Source of the DNA: Pseudocercospora fijiensis CIRAD86
Lineage: Eukaryota; Ascomycota; Dothideomycetes; Mycosphaerellales; Mycosphaerellaceae
Length of the DNA: 64,000 nt
Assembly (NCBI RefSeq): GCF_000340215.1
Contig: NW_006921538.1
Coordinates: 4,290,320 to 4,354,319, forward strand
Direction of reading: 5' to 3'
Shown here: positions 56,439 through 64,000 of the stretch, one piece after another
Layout: the number at the start of each line of letters is the position of its first letter
Position numbering within the stretch: the first letter of the stretch is position 1
Program-made: the position numbers and the translations under genes
The notes under the pieces: model-generated
Databases searched by the model: none
What the model saw: only the letters and a program-made list of their open reading frames with translations
Told to the model about the DNA's origin: nothing

Positions 56439-58034
56439 TCAACAACCACCAAGCCATCTACATATCAATGTAGGGCCGACAAAGGGATAGTACGCATGTC
56501 GCGCAAACCCGTATTCCTCAAGCACGGCTTCCAGTCCAAGATAGATCGCCAATCCTGCGACTGCAAGCCCAAGCCACGTCAGAAAGCCGGTATCAACATT
56601 GTAGAAAAGCTCGAGTATTTCCTGCATCCCTCCCCGGAAAACCGACACATACGATCCACCGCAATGCTTGCAGATCGTTCGTCCGTGATGATCTGTATAC
56701 GGTATCAAGTCTGCAGGATCGATATCATCCACACCATCCGTCTTCTTCGGGTCGTTGATAGCAGCAAGATTCCTCCCACCCCAATGACAATTCCAAAACG
56801 TGAACAACGCGTAAAGTTTCACCAGACTGTGAAAGTACGCGAAAGCAAAGTAGCCAGGCAACATTCTCAAATCTTCGGGATGTCGAAGGAAGTAAGGCGT
56901 CAGTTTTATCATCTTGGTCGCAACAATCCAGACTCCAAGCGTCCAGTACGCTGCTGTCGTGCCATAGCCAGATCGATGGAGGAGATAGGCCAGTCCGAAG
57001 TCGTTGAAGAGCGCGAAGTTGAAGAAGCTCGAGATGTATACTGCGTAGACACACCACGGCTGTCGATACCAGACTGTACGGTCCGTGAACAGAGAACAGC
57101 TGTTGCTTCGCCAGGTTGTGCGTACCCATCTCAAACATTGGCTGACGAACTTCGGATACGTGCCCAGTGTAGTCTCGATACAAGCATCTTCACAGTATTG
57201 AATCTTAATGTCCCAGCCTTTCTTCACCTCGTAGCGGGTAATATAGTTGTCATCATCAGGATTCAGTGGCCCGCACAAACCAAAGAAGAAGCGCTCATTC
57301 GTAAAGCCCTCCAAGAACTCCTCCGATTGCAGGATCCGTGTCCGATGAAGCGACGTACGACCAGAAATAACGAAAACTCCCCCATCGATCGTGTTTGTCG
57401 CCCGGATCTCAAAGTTGTGCCGCTCGAGGTAGATCGCTCCTAGCATATTCCAATATGATCGAATATTGAAGCCTGTGTCCGTTCGACGAACGCGTTTGTT
57501 CGTACCCACAGCTCCGACTCTTTCGTCTTCGAAGGGTGCAATCGCTGTCGGGAGGAATTTGCCAGGCCATATGACGTGGTCGTCAAGAAGGACTGTGATT
57601 TTCCCCTTGGCTTTTGGAATGGCTGTGGCGACTTGATGACGCTTGTTGGCGATCGGGCATGTGTGGACGGTGATATGTGTGTCGAACTGCCAAGAGTAGT
57701 GGCGAGCGACCGCCTTGCAGAGTGTTTTGTTCTCGCTACCGACTGTGACGATGAGGATCTCTTTTGGGTTGTTCTGTAGGCAGCTTTCGATGCATTCTTT
57801 GAATTCTGGATTCTTTGGGTCGACGGTGGGTAGAATGACACTGCAGTCTCGGGACTTGTATTTGGGATTCCTAGGAATTGGAGCGGGCTGATAGCACCAG
57901 AATGAGATCAGGTGGACGACGGTGCGCAGGTAGCGGAATATGAAGACTGCGGTGAACCAGAAGAGTGGGTGGTGGTAGGCTCGGCTCGCGAGGGTATGGA
58001 GGTTGAGACCTGAGTCTGCCGAAGACGACGCCAT
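56439..58034 (-). CDS. GT2: type 2 (GT2) glycosyltransferase, membrane bound
   Basis: The start MASSSADSGLNLH gives 531 residues; the frame is open 72 codons further upstream, but this ATG fits the family. Segments in order: membrane helix HPLFWFTAVFIFRYL, the soluble catalytic domain with VILPTVDP, the DDH motif at 151-153 (LLDDHVIWPG), NPDDDNY near 259, and the QCLRW signature at 299-303 (then VRTTWRSN). C-terminal membrane helices follow, then a zinc-like CKHCGG and a final helix. Processive GT2 enzymes with QxxRW extend polysaccharide at the plasma membrane. The closest functional match I recall is the fungal GT2 gene required for hyphal growth and plant infection in Zymoseptoria and Fusarium. 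No intron is needed. Confidence 0.88.
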   Translation of the reverse strand: MASSSADSGLNLHTLASRAYHHPLFWFTAVFIFRYLRTVVHLISFWCYQPAPIPRNPKYKSRDCSVILPTVDPKNPEFKECIESCLQNNPKEILIVTVGSENKTLCKAVARHYSWQFDTHITVHTCPIANKRHQVATAIPKAKGKITVLLDDHVIWPGKFLPTAIAPFEDERVGAVGTNKRVRRTDTGFNIRSYWNMLGAIYLERHNFEIRATNTIDGGVFVISGRTSLHRTRILQSEEFLEGFTNERFFFGLCGPLNPDDDNYITRYEVKKGWDIKIQYCEDACIETTLGTYPKFVSQCLRWVRTTWRSNSCSLFTDRTVWYRQPWCVYAVYISSFFNFALFNDFGLAYLLHRSGYGTTAAYWTLGVWIVATKMIKLTPYFLRHPEDLRMLPGYFAFAYFHSLVKLYALFTFWNCHWGGRNLAAINDPKKTDGVDDIDPADLIPYTDHHGRTICKHCGGSYVSVFRGGMQEILELFYNVDTGFLTWLGLAVAGLAIYLGLEAVLEEYGFARHAYYPFVGPTLICRWLGGC

Positions 58035-58698
58035 GCTGTGCCACCACTGCCAATCGTTGTGTGTTTCAGGCTTTTCATCTCTCCATTCGATCCTGACATG
58101 TTGCTCGAGGTATTGAGAAGCCGTGCAGAGGACAAAGAACAACAATGGCATGAGTCCAGAATCCGACCGATGGAGAGTCGACGGATTTGGCCATCGACTG
58201 CCCTTTGTTTGTGCTACCGGAGACGTCTCATCAAACACCGGGATGAACATTTCAAAGGCATGCCCTGTGGAAGTCGATGTGTTGAGAATACCGGAGTGTT
58301 CTTGTAATCTCGCTTGAGGCAGGCCGCGCCTAGTTTCTCGAAGTCCTCCGGGTGATTCCTCTGCATAGTATGCCTGTAGTCGATTGAGTCTCTTCTTCCT
58401 TCGACGTCCGTATCTTCTGCATCTGAACTCTGCAGGTAACGTTGTACATTACGAATGTAGGATGTTTTCTTCGGCGCCATGGTCTTGAAGCCATCGCGAT
58501 TTTGGTTGATACCAGCTGCTAGAGGTTGCCTTTCAGAGCTTCAACAGGAAAAGCACAAAGAGAGGGTGTAATCGCACGTGGTATAGACCAGTGAGAACAT
58601 GTTTTCTTTGTCCCCAGGTCCAGTCTGCCATTTGAAATGTCATGCAAATCAAAACTTCACCCCAAACCAAACATACCACACCGAGAACATCCACCACC
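58035..58698. other. shared promoter region of GT2 and the effector candidate
   Basis: The genes diverge from this 660-bp space. A minus-strand ATG frame at 58480-58214 (MAPKKTSYIRNVQRYLQSSD, 88 codons) lies upstream of GT2. It may be an upstream ORF or an unrecognised first exon. Confidence 0.4.
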
Positions 58699-59118
58699 AT
58701 GAAACTCACCACCGCCCTATGCCTATTGATCGCCTCCTTCGGCACCCTCACCACCGCAACCCCCAACCCCGCCAGCGTCCTCGACATAGTCGCCAACCCC
58801 AAAGGCGTCTGCCAGACCAAAAACCCGCGCGTCGTCAAAGCCATCGACCTCTTCTGCCACCGCAGCGGCACCAAGCTCACCGTCCCCTCCCTCTTCGCCC
58901 ATACAGGCGTATATCTCAAACCACAACCTCCGCATTCCCCGAACGAAGTCTTTGTTTGGATCGAGGGGACTTGCAGTCCGCCTCAGTGGGTTCCGCAAGA
59001 GGTTTGTCGGAAACAGTTTTTTCAGATGTGTGCGACGGGTGGGGGCAAAGGAGGGGCGAAGGTTCGGTATGGGAGGGATGGGTGTCAGGGGTGGAATATT
59101 TTGGTGAAGAAGCCGTAG
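58699..59118 (+). CDS. small secreted cysteine-rich protein, effector candidate
   Basis: The 139-residue frame starts MKLTTALCLLIASFGTLTTA, a clear signal peptide, at an ATG in ideal context (caccaccATGa). The mature part has six cysteines (GVCQTK, LFCHRS, GTCSPP, EVCRKQ, QMCATG, DGCQGW), an even number that would allow three disulphides. It also has Gly/Lys-rich turns. Size, secretion and Cys content are the usual criteria for a fungal effector candidate. I do not recognise a named family. It lies between the GT2 and peroxidase genes. Confidence 0.75.
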   Translation: MKLTTALCLLIASFGTLTTATPNPASVLDIVANPKGVCQTKNPRVVKAIDLFCHRSGTKLTVPSLFAHTGVYLKPQPPHSPNEVFVWIEGTCSPPQWVPQEVCRKQFFQMCATGGGKGGAKVRYGRDGCQGWNILVKKP

Positions 59119-59437
59119 ATCGAGGCATGTGGGGAATTGGGGGAGTTTTGGAAAAAAGATATCAGGGAGTGAGAAATGTGAATGAAGAATTGCGTTATGA
59201 CGGCTCGCACGCTTGGGCAGAATGTCTCCCACTACTACTACTACTACTACTACTATCGAGGCAGTGAGATGGCGTTTGGAGAAACGAGTGAGCGTCGCGC
59301 GGAACAATAAGGGGTTGATCAACTTTTTTTCCAGACAACGTTCAGGCATACATCATCGGTATATACAAATTGCTTGCCACTCTTTGACAGCATTCTCATC
59401 ACAAAACTTCACCCCTTCCTGCCAACATCTCCTTCAT
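59119..59437. other. 3' regions of two convergent genes
   Basis: Contains a short ACT trinucleotide run at about 59230-59257. No gene. Confidence 0.45.
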
Positions 59438-60836
59438 CTACTTGCCATTCCCCCCAGTGCCAGACGGAGCGACAATCGGGCAAGCAGCAAAAGCGGTCAT
59501 GTTAGAGCTCGCGAAGATGGGATTAACCATCTTCCTCATGAAGTCCAGATTCGCCTGTGGGACGGTAGTGAAAGCCGTATTTCCACCCCCACCGAGAGCA
59601 GACGGGACGTTCTCCGTAGCGATCTGGTAAAGCAAGCAAGCAACACCCGCAGCGGTACCGTTGAACATGTTGTTAGAAATCGAAGGACCGAACTGACCGA
59701 GCCCAACGAAGGAGTTTGGCTTGCCGGTGTTCCCGCCGAACGCGACGGGGTAGGCCTCGTATTGCTTGAAAATCTCGGCAGCGACGAGGGGGATGGAGTA
59801 GGGGTCGACACGGGAGAACCAGTTTTGGGGGAGTTGCTCGTTTTTGAAGAAGTAGTCCATGGTTTGCTTGTCGGGAGTTCCCAACTCGCCCTTGGAGGGG
59901 AAGAGTTCGTACAGGAAAGACGCGGCTCCGTACAAGAGGAGGGATTTGGGACCGTAGTAGAAATTTCCGTTGTGGGCGACGGAATCATCGTAGCGCTGCT
60001 TGCGGTAGCGGGCGATGTTGGCCTCGTTGCAGCCGGCGGTGTTGACGCCTCCGACGGAGCACTGTTGGATCATCTGGTTGTAGAGGGTGGTGTTGAATTT
60101 GTAGTTGTCGCCGTTGTTGAGGAAGTAGTCGTTGCGGGTGAGTGAGGTGTCGCCTTCGAACTTGTTGTGGCCGTTGAGACCTGGCTCTGGACCGAGGCCT
60201 GGGGTGGCTGTTCGGGTGGTGGCATCACATCCTAGAGAGAGCTTCATGGTGACTGGATCTCCATCAAGACCCACGCCGAGAGTGGCGAGGAGGACAGCAA
60301 GGTCGTAGCCCACGCCGTAGACGTTCTGCTGGGCGTCGACGAGCTCGCCAAAGGTAGTAATGCCATCTCTGGCCAGGAAGTTGTGGTTGGCGGCGGTCTG
60401 GCGTCTGTCAGGATTCGTCGTGATTGAAATGAGAGATGACAAGACTTACGTTCAGACCCGGGCATGGTCCACGGATATCGGTGCTCTTTGGTTTCATGTA
60501 GGCGTGAGCAGTGTCACCCTAGGATTCAAGTCAGCAATCCGGCAAGATGATGAGAAGCTGAAGAGGGCGCACCTTTGCTGGCACAAGGTTGTTGGTGCAG
60601 ACCTGGGTACCAGGAAGTGGGTACTTGGCACCGCAGTATGGATACTGTGTGGTGATGCCCTGGGCTGGGACATGGTTCGGGTTGAAACCGCAAGTCTGTT
60701 GATCATCTCGACGTTCAACATCGCGGGTCAAGCTCTCGCCATCGAAGTCCCTCTTGGACATGCCAACGGAGTGGGCGACCCAAGGGAAGGCGGCAGCCTG
60801 GCCGGCCAAGGCAGCGACAACAACAGCGTTGAGCAT
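59438..60836 (-). CDS. secreted haem-thiolate peroxidase (chloroperoxidase/unspecific peroxygenase family), two introns
   Basis: Minus-strand exons are 60836-60573, 60518-60450 and 60397-59438, giving 430 residues. Introns of 54 and 52 bp have GT-AG ends and keep phase 0. The N-terminus (MLNAVVVAALAGQAAAF) is a signal peptide. The axial-haem PCP motif is at residues 106-108 (RGPCPGLN), followed by ANHNFLARDGITTFGEL, and the EGD motif at 192-194 (FEGDTSLTRND) with the catalytic-type Glu. Family members use hydrogen peroxide to halogenate or oxygenate organic substrates outside the cell. The C-terminus is Gly/Asn-rich. The length is typical of the long-type members. Confidence 0.9.
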
Positions 60837-63666
60837 GATAGTCGCAAGGGGCGGGAAGATGTTTGGTGGATGGGAAAGACGAACTGAGGGCAGTGATCCG
60901 GCCCTTCAAATAAGACCGGAATGTAATCCCGCTTGCTTTGGTACCTCAGCCAGATTCGAAGCGGCTTCGAGACGTACGCTCGCGTGAAGCTTGATGTAGC
61001 TTGTGTGCGCTTGTGGCGGGTGGCGGATGCGGCTCACTTTACGGAGAGTGTTGATGAAGGCCACGCTGAGACCGATGAGTTTTTGATCTCCAGATGAGGG
61101 CCGATTGGCTTCTGGGGTGCATCTCGCTGGTCTGGAGTAGGCTACAGCTTCGATAGCTTCTACTGCTTGTGGCTGTGGCCTTCTAGGAGCGGACGTGCGT
61201 AAGCTCTCACATCTGCGCCGTCATTGGCCCTATAGTGTTCCATCTCCTGCATTGGTGTTGCTGGCCAGCTGATCAAGAGCGGGAAATATCATACGCCAGC
61301 TACGTCTATGGCGAAGCATGAATGCTGTCAAGGGCAAGAACACCCGCAATCCTGGATGGCTTTGGCCTGTAGGTCTTTGCCCTTGACTCACGTTCGTCGA
61401 CGAGAGATTGAGCTGCTTTTTCCCCTTGAGCGGGATGCCAAACTGCGTGTTGGAGGGAAGAACTGGATGCAAGCTAGTCGTGCTTAGATCGTCAATATGC
61501 AGCCCTAGAGCAACTGGAAACGGTTGGAGGGGCTAGTTGTGAATACTTTCTAACGGGAGATTTTCAAGCTTGTTTTGTAGTCCTCGGCGTCAAGTTCGCA
61601 ACCACGTGTGAGGGCTAGGTCGTGGCGTATGGCCATGTGGGCACACTGTCATCGATATCAGCTCCCTAGCCTTTCTGGATGCTCGTCCGGAGCACATTGA
61701 TCTCTTTCGTCCATTCTCAGCTTCACTCATGAGTGAGATTCTGCGGTGTACCGGATTACGTATCCCCTTCCCTATCCGTGTGCCTTTCTTCTCCGCTGAC
61801 CGTGCTTCATTCTGGCTTTGCAGAAGTGTACGCCAGGTACACACCAGCTTCATCTACACGACGGGAGAGGCTTAAACCAACGACGAATGGAAGCAGGATG
61901 AAGAAGGGCAAGTGAGGTCCGTCTAGCCAATAGCGGGTGGCTTATTACATTCACGACCGAGGTAGCCTCGGCACTTTAATAAGCAAGTTTATTTTGAACC
62001 ACACTCCTCCCCCTCCCCACTAAGATCTTTACTCAAAAGTGCATTCTGTGCGCTGGAGATACCTAGGCCATAGAGTACTTGAAGTGTGATCGTCGTCTCA
62101 TTATACAGAAAGAGCTCGGAGCTTGTAGGGACGAGTGTCTGCTAAGGAGAAGGCTCCCAAGACGCTTGGAAACCTCCTCGGTATGGCCGCAGAAGCAATC
62201 CTGAGACAGCATAGAGGCCAATAGGAGCTCGAATCACTCGCTATACCATCGCTCGATTGAGGTCAAATGATGTCTAATTGAGAGACTTCCCATTCGTGCA
62301 GAGAGGCCAAGGATCTCACGCACACGGTCTGCAATGCAAAGCTTCCACATTTGGTCTGGTCGAAACTGCAGTACGAATAGTTGCTTGCTGTTCCTCACAA
62401 ATCTGCAGTCATCACTCACCGTTCGCCTTGAATAATATCAAACGTATCAGTCCGAGGACAGCAGAGCAGAGCCTCGGTGACCAGGCCTCCTTAGTCTTTG
62501 CAATGCACTAATAAGATTGCTCCCGCTTCGTCCAACACCGAAAGCTTTCGACGCAATTCAAGCCGACACGCAAGCCAAAATTCGACCGACGACCGATCAT
62601 TTCTGCCTCGGTACTTAAGATGTCTTTATTCGCCCTTCTGTTCCGTGCCTTGCTGAATTTTTCTAAGGCGGCATCGACTCGATCGAGACCCTTATATGTG
62701 GACTGAAAGAAGCAGGGGCATACATAGTGGTGTAAGCGGACAGGGAAGAAGAGCTGGGAACTGGTTCTCTAGTATAGGAATCGAAGCCTAGGCGGAAGAC
62801 CTAGCCCCATCGTCGGCGGCGACGTAACGAGAGTCCTAATACCCCAAGAGAATGCAGCGAAAGCTGTCGGCTAGTGCCTCCCTCGCCGGCAATAATAGGC
62901 TAGAATAGTCTCACTCTAGCAGGGCCTCTTCTCTTCGGCATCCTTAATTCCGCCCACTCTAGTATAGACGCAGATCCTACACTCAGGCGTAGAACTCATG
63001 CCTTCTTGATCGTTTCTCTCTTGCATTTTAATTCTTTCTACAACGCTCGGCCCCAAACAGGTCTCGCACGAGGCATAATTTCGCTTCACTGCACTTCGTC
63101 TATCCCTTCTTCCTTCTTGACTTTCTACCACTTCAGGCCTCCGAGCTCTATACCCACACCGACAACGACGCATTATCGTGCTCGTAGTGGGAAAGGTTAC
63201 GGACTTGATTTCCACGTCTACCCCTTCTCGTCGTCGTCGAAAAAATGCATACTAAATCCGGAAAAAAAAAACCAAAAGTTGTTTTCGTTTCGAGGATTGC
63301 GCGGTCGAGAAGTTTCTTCGGTGCCGGGCATACTTTTAGGGAAAGGAATCGGATTTTCTGCGGCTTGGGAGGGTGTGAGGATGGAGAAGGAGAAGATTTG
63401 GAGGAGGTTATTAGGAGGAGGTTAGGGTAGGTGGGAGAGGGCGTGGAGGAGGTAGGATTTTTGTGATGATGTGTTGGGGGCTCCAGCTTAGGGGAAATCT
63501 GCTTCATTATGTTCTTTAGAGTTGAGAGATGGGCGGTAGATAAGAAAAGAAAAAGCTTGCTTGCTTGTAGAGACCAAGATAGAGCACACTTCCCCATCGC
63601 CACTCCCACCCTTCCCAATTGCGAGTGCGAGCCAATCCACTACTACTACCTTCCCCCCCCCCCCCT
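60837..63666. other. 2.8-kb region without a convincing gene
   Basis: Short frames only. A segment at about 62750-62920 is mildly TpA-rich and CTAG-containing and may be an old transposon scrap. A long poly-C run lies at about 63652-63664. The last few hundred bases are the 3' flank of the gene at the right edge. Confidence 0.4.
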
Positions 63667-64000
63667 TCACAAATCCCTCGTCAAAGCAAACACCGCCATC
63701 TTCGCCAACCTAACCGAATAATCACTGCAATCCACATGCGATCCCCCCGAAAGAAAATTTTCCGCAAGTCTACACGGCGCAACCACCCCCCCGGCAGCCT
63801 GAAACCTCGCCTCAATCTCCTCCGCCTCATTCCTGCGTAGTCTCGGCCGCCGCGAGGGACAACCATTCAAATAGAACGGCGACGTGATGACAGCCGTCGT
63901 AAACGCATCGTAATACATCGAGACCTCGGCGTCCTCCTCCTCCTCGACGAAAACCTGCCATCGCGAATGCGAGATTTTCGGGGATGAAGTATTCTGAATC
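63667..64000 (-). CDS. 3' end of a gene that runs off the right edge
   Basis: The minus-strand frame is open from the window end to TGA at 63667 and reads ISHSRWQVFVEEEEDAEVSM, then YYDAFTTAVITSPFYLNG, a basic RRPRLRRNEAEEIEARFQAA, and HVDCSDYSVRLAKMAVFALT. An internal ATG at 63918 exists, but the upstream part is equally protein-like, so I take it as the C-terminal fragment. No family recognised from 111 residues. Confidence 0.5.
   Translation of the reverse strand, partial: IQNTSSPKISHSRWQVFVEEEEDAEVSMYYDAFTTAVITSPFYLNGCPSRRPRLRRNEAEEIEARFQAAGGVVAPCRLAENFLSGGSHVDCSDYSVRLAKMAVFALTRDL

Noticed and set aside
58723..59349. 208-codon minus-strand frame opposite the effector candidate
   Set aside because: It is the antisense shadow of the signal-peptide-bearing plus-strand gene.

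Overview
The window looks like the nuclear genome of a filamentous ascomycete, most likely a plant-associated Dothideomycete. The reasons are short 50-90 bp GT-AG introns, compact genes on both strands, secreted plant-cell-wall and effector-type proteins, and large transposon islands in which CpA has been converted to TpA. That pattern is the signature of RIP (repeat-induced point mutation). In these islands reading frames stay aligned for kilobases and are broken almost only by TAG/TAA codons that derive from CAG, CAA or TGG. No prokaryotic features, CRISPR, rRNA or recognisable tRNA were seen.

Layout. 0.7-1.1 kb: small Ser/Arg-rich protein. 1.58-5.70 kb: complete RIP-damaged Mutator-like (MULE) DNA transposon with 22-bp terminal inverted repeats and an 8-bp target duplication. 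6.3-7.6 kb: secreted GH10 xylanase with three introns. 8.4-8.8 kb: possible gene remnant. 9.26-16.98 kb: complete Ty3/gypsy element with 116-bp LTRs, a 5-bp target duplication and an extra ORF downstream of integrase. 17.7-19.5 kb: Dal5-type MFS permease with three introns. 19.5-26.2 kb: mostly non-coding, with one secreted NTF2-like gene. 26.2-27.6 kb: uncharacterised 467-residue protein. 28.2-40.3 kb: a 12-kb RIP island carrying a RecQ-like helicase and a convergent DUF6589-like protein, with many tandem arrays between them. 40.9-41.5 kb: small conserved-looking protein. 42.3-43.1 kb: three copies of a ~255-bp repeat.

44.7-53.7 kb holds an array of paralogues (copies A-F below) with an N-terminal Myb/SANT-like domain. 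Two copies also have a Cys-rich C-terminal domain (CX4CX2C). Two copies are intact (B and E); others carry RIP-type nonsense mutations, one also loses its start codon, and upstream regions are duplicated too. 55.4-56.3 kb: another gene broken only by RIP-type stops. 56.4-60.8 kb: GT2 glycosyltransferase, a small secreted Cys-rich effector candidate and a haem-thiolate peroxidase. 63.7 kb to the end: the 3' part of a gene that leaves the window.

Biologically this is a mosaic of gene islands for secreted and cell-surface functions (xylanase, NTF2-like, effector candidate, peroxidase, GT2) between RIP-inactivated transposons. A young gene family is itself being duplicated and mutated by what appears to be the same defence. 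The most unusual systems are the 12-kb helicase/DUF6589-like element, the gypsy element with a third ORF, and the RIP-hit Myb/SANT family array.
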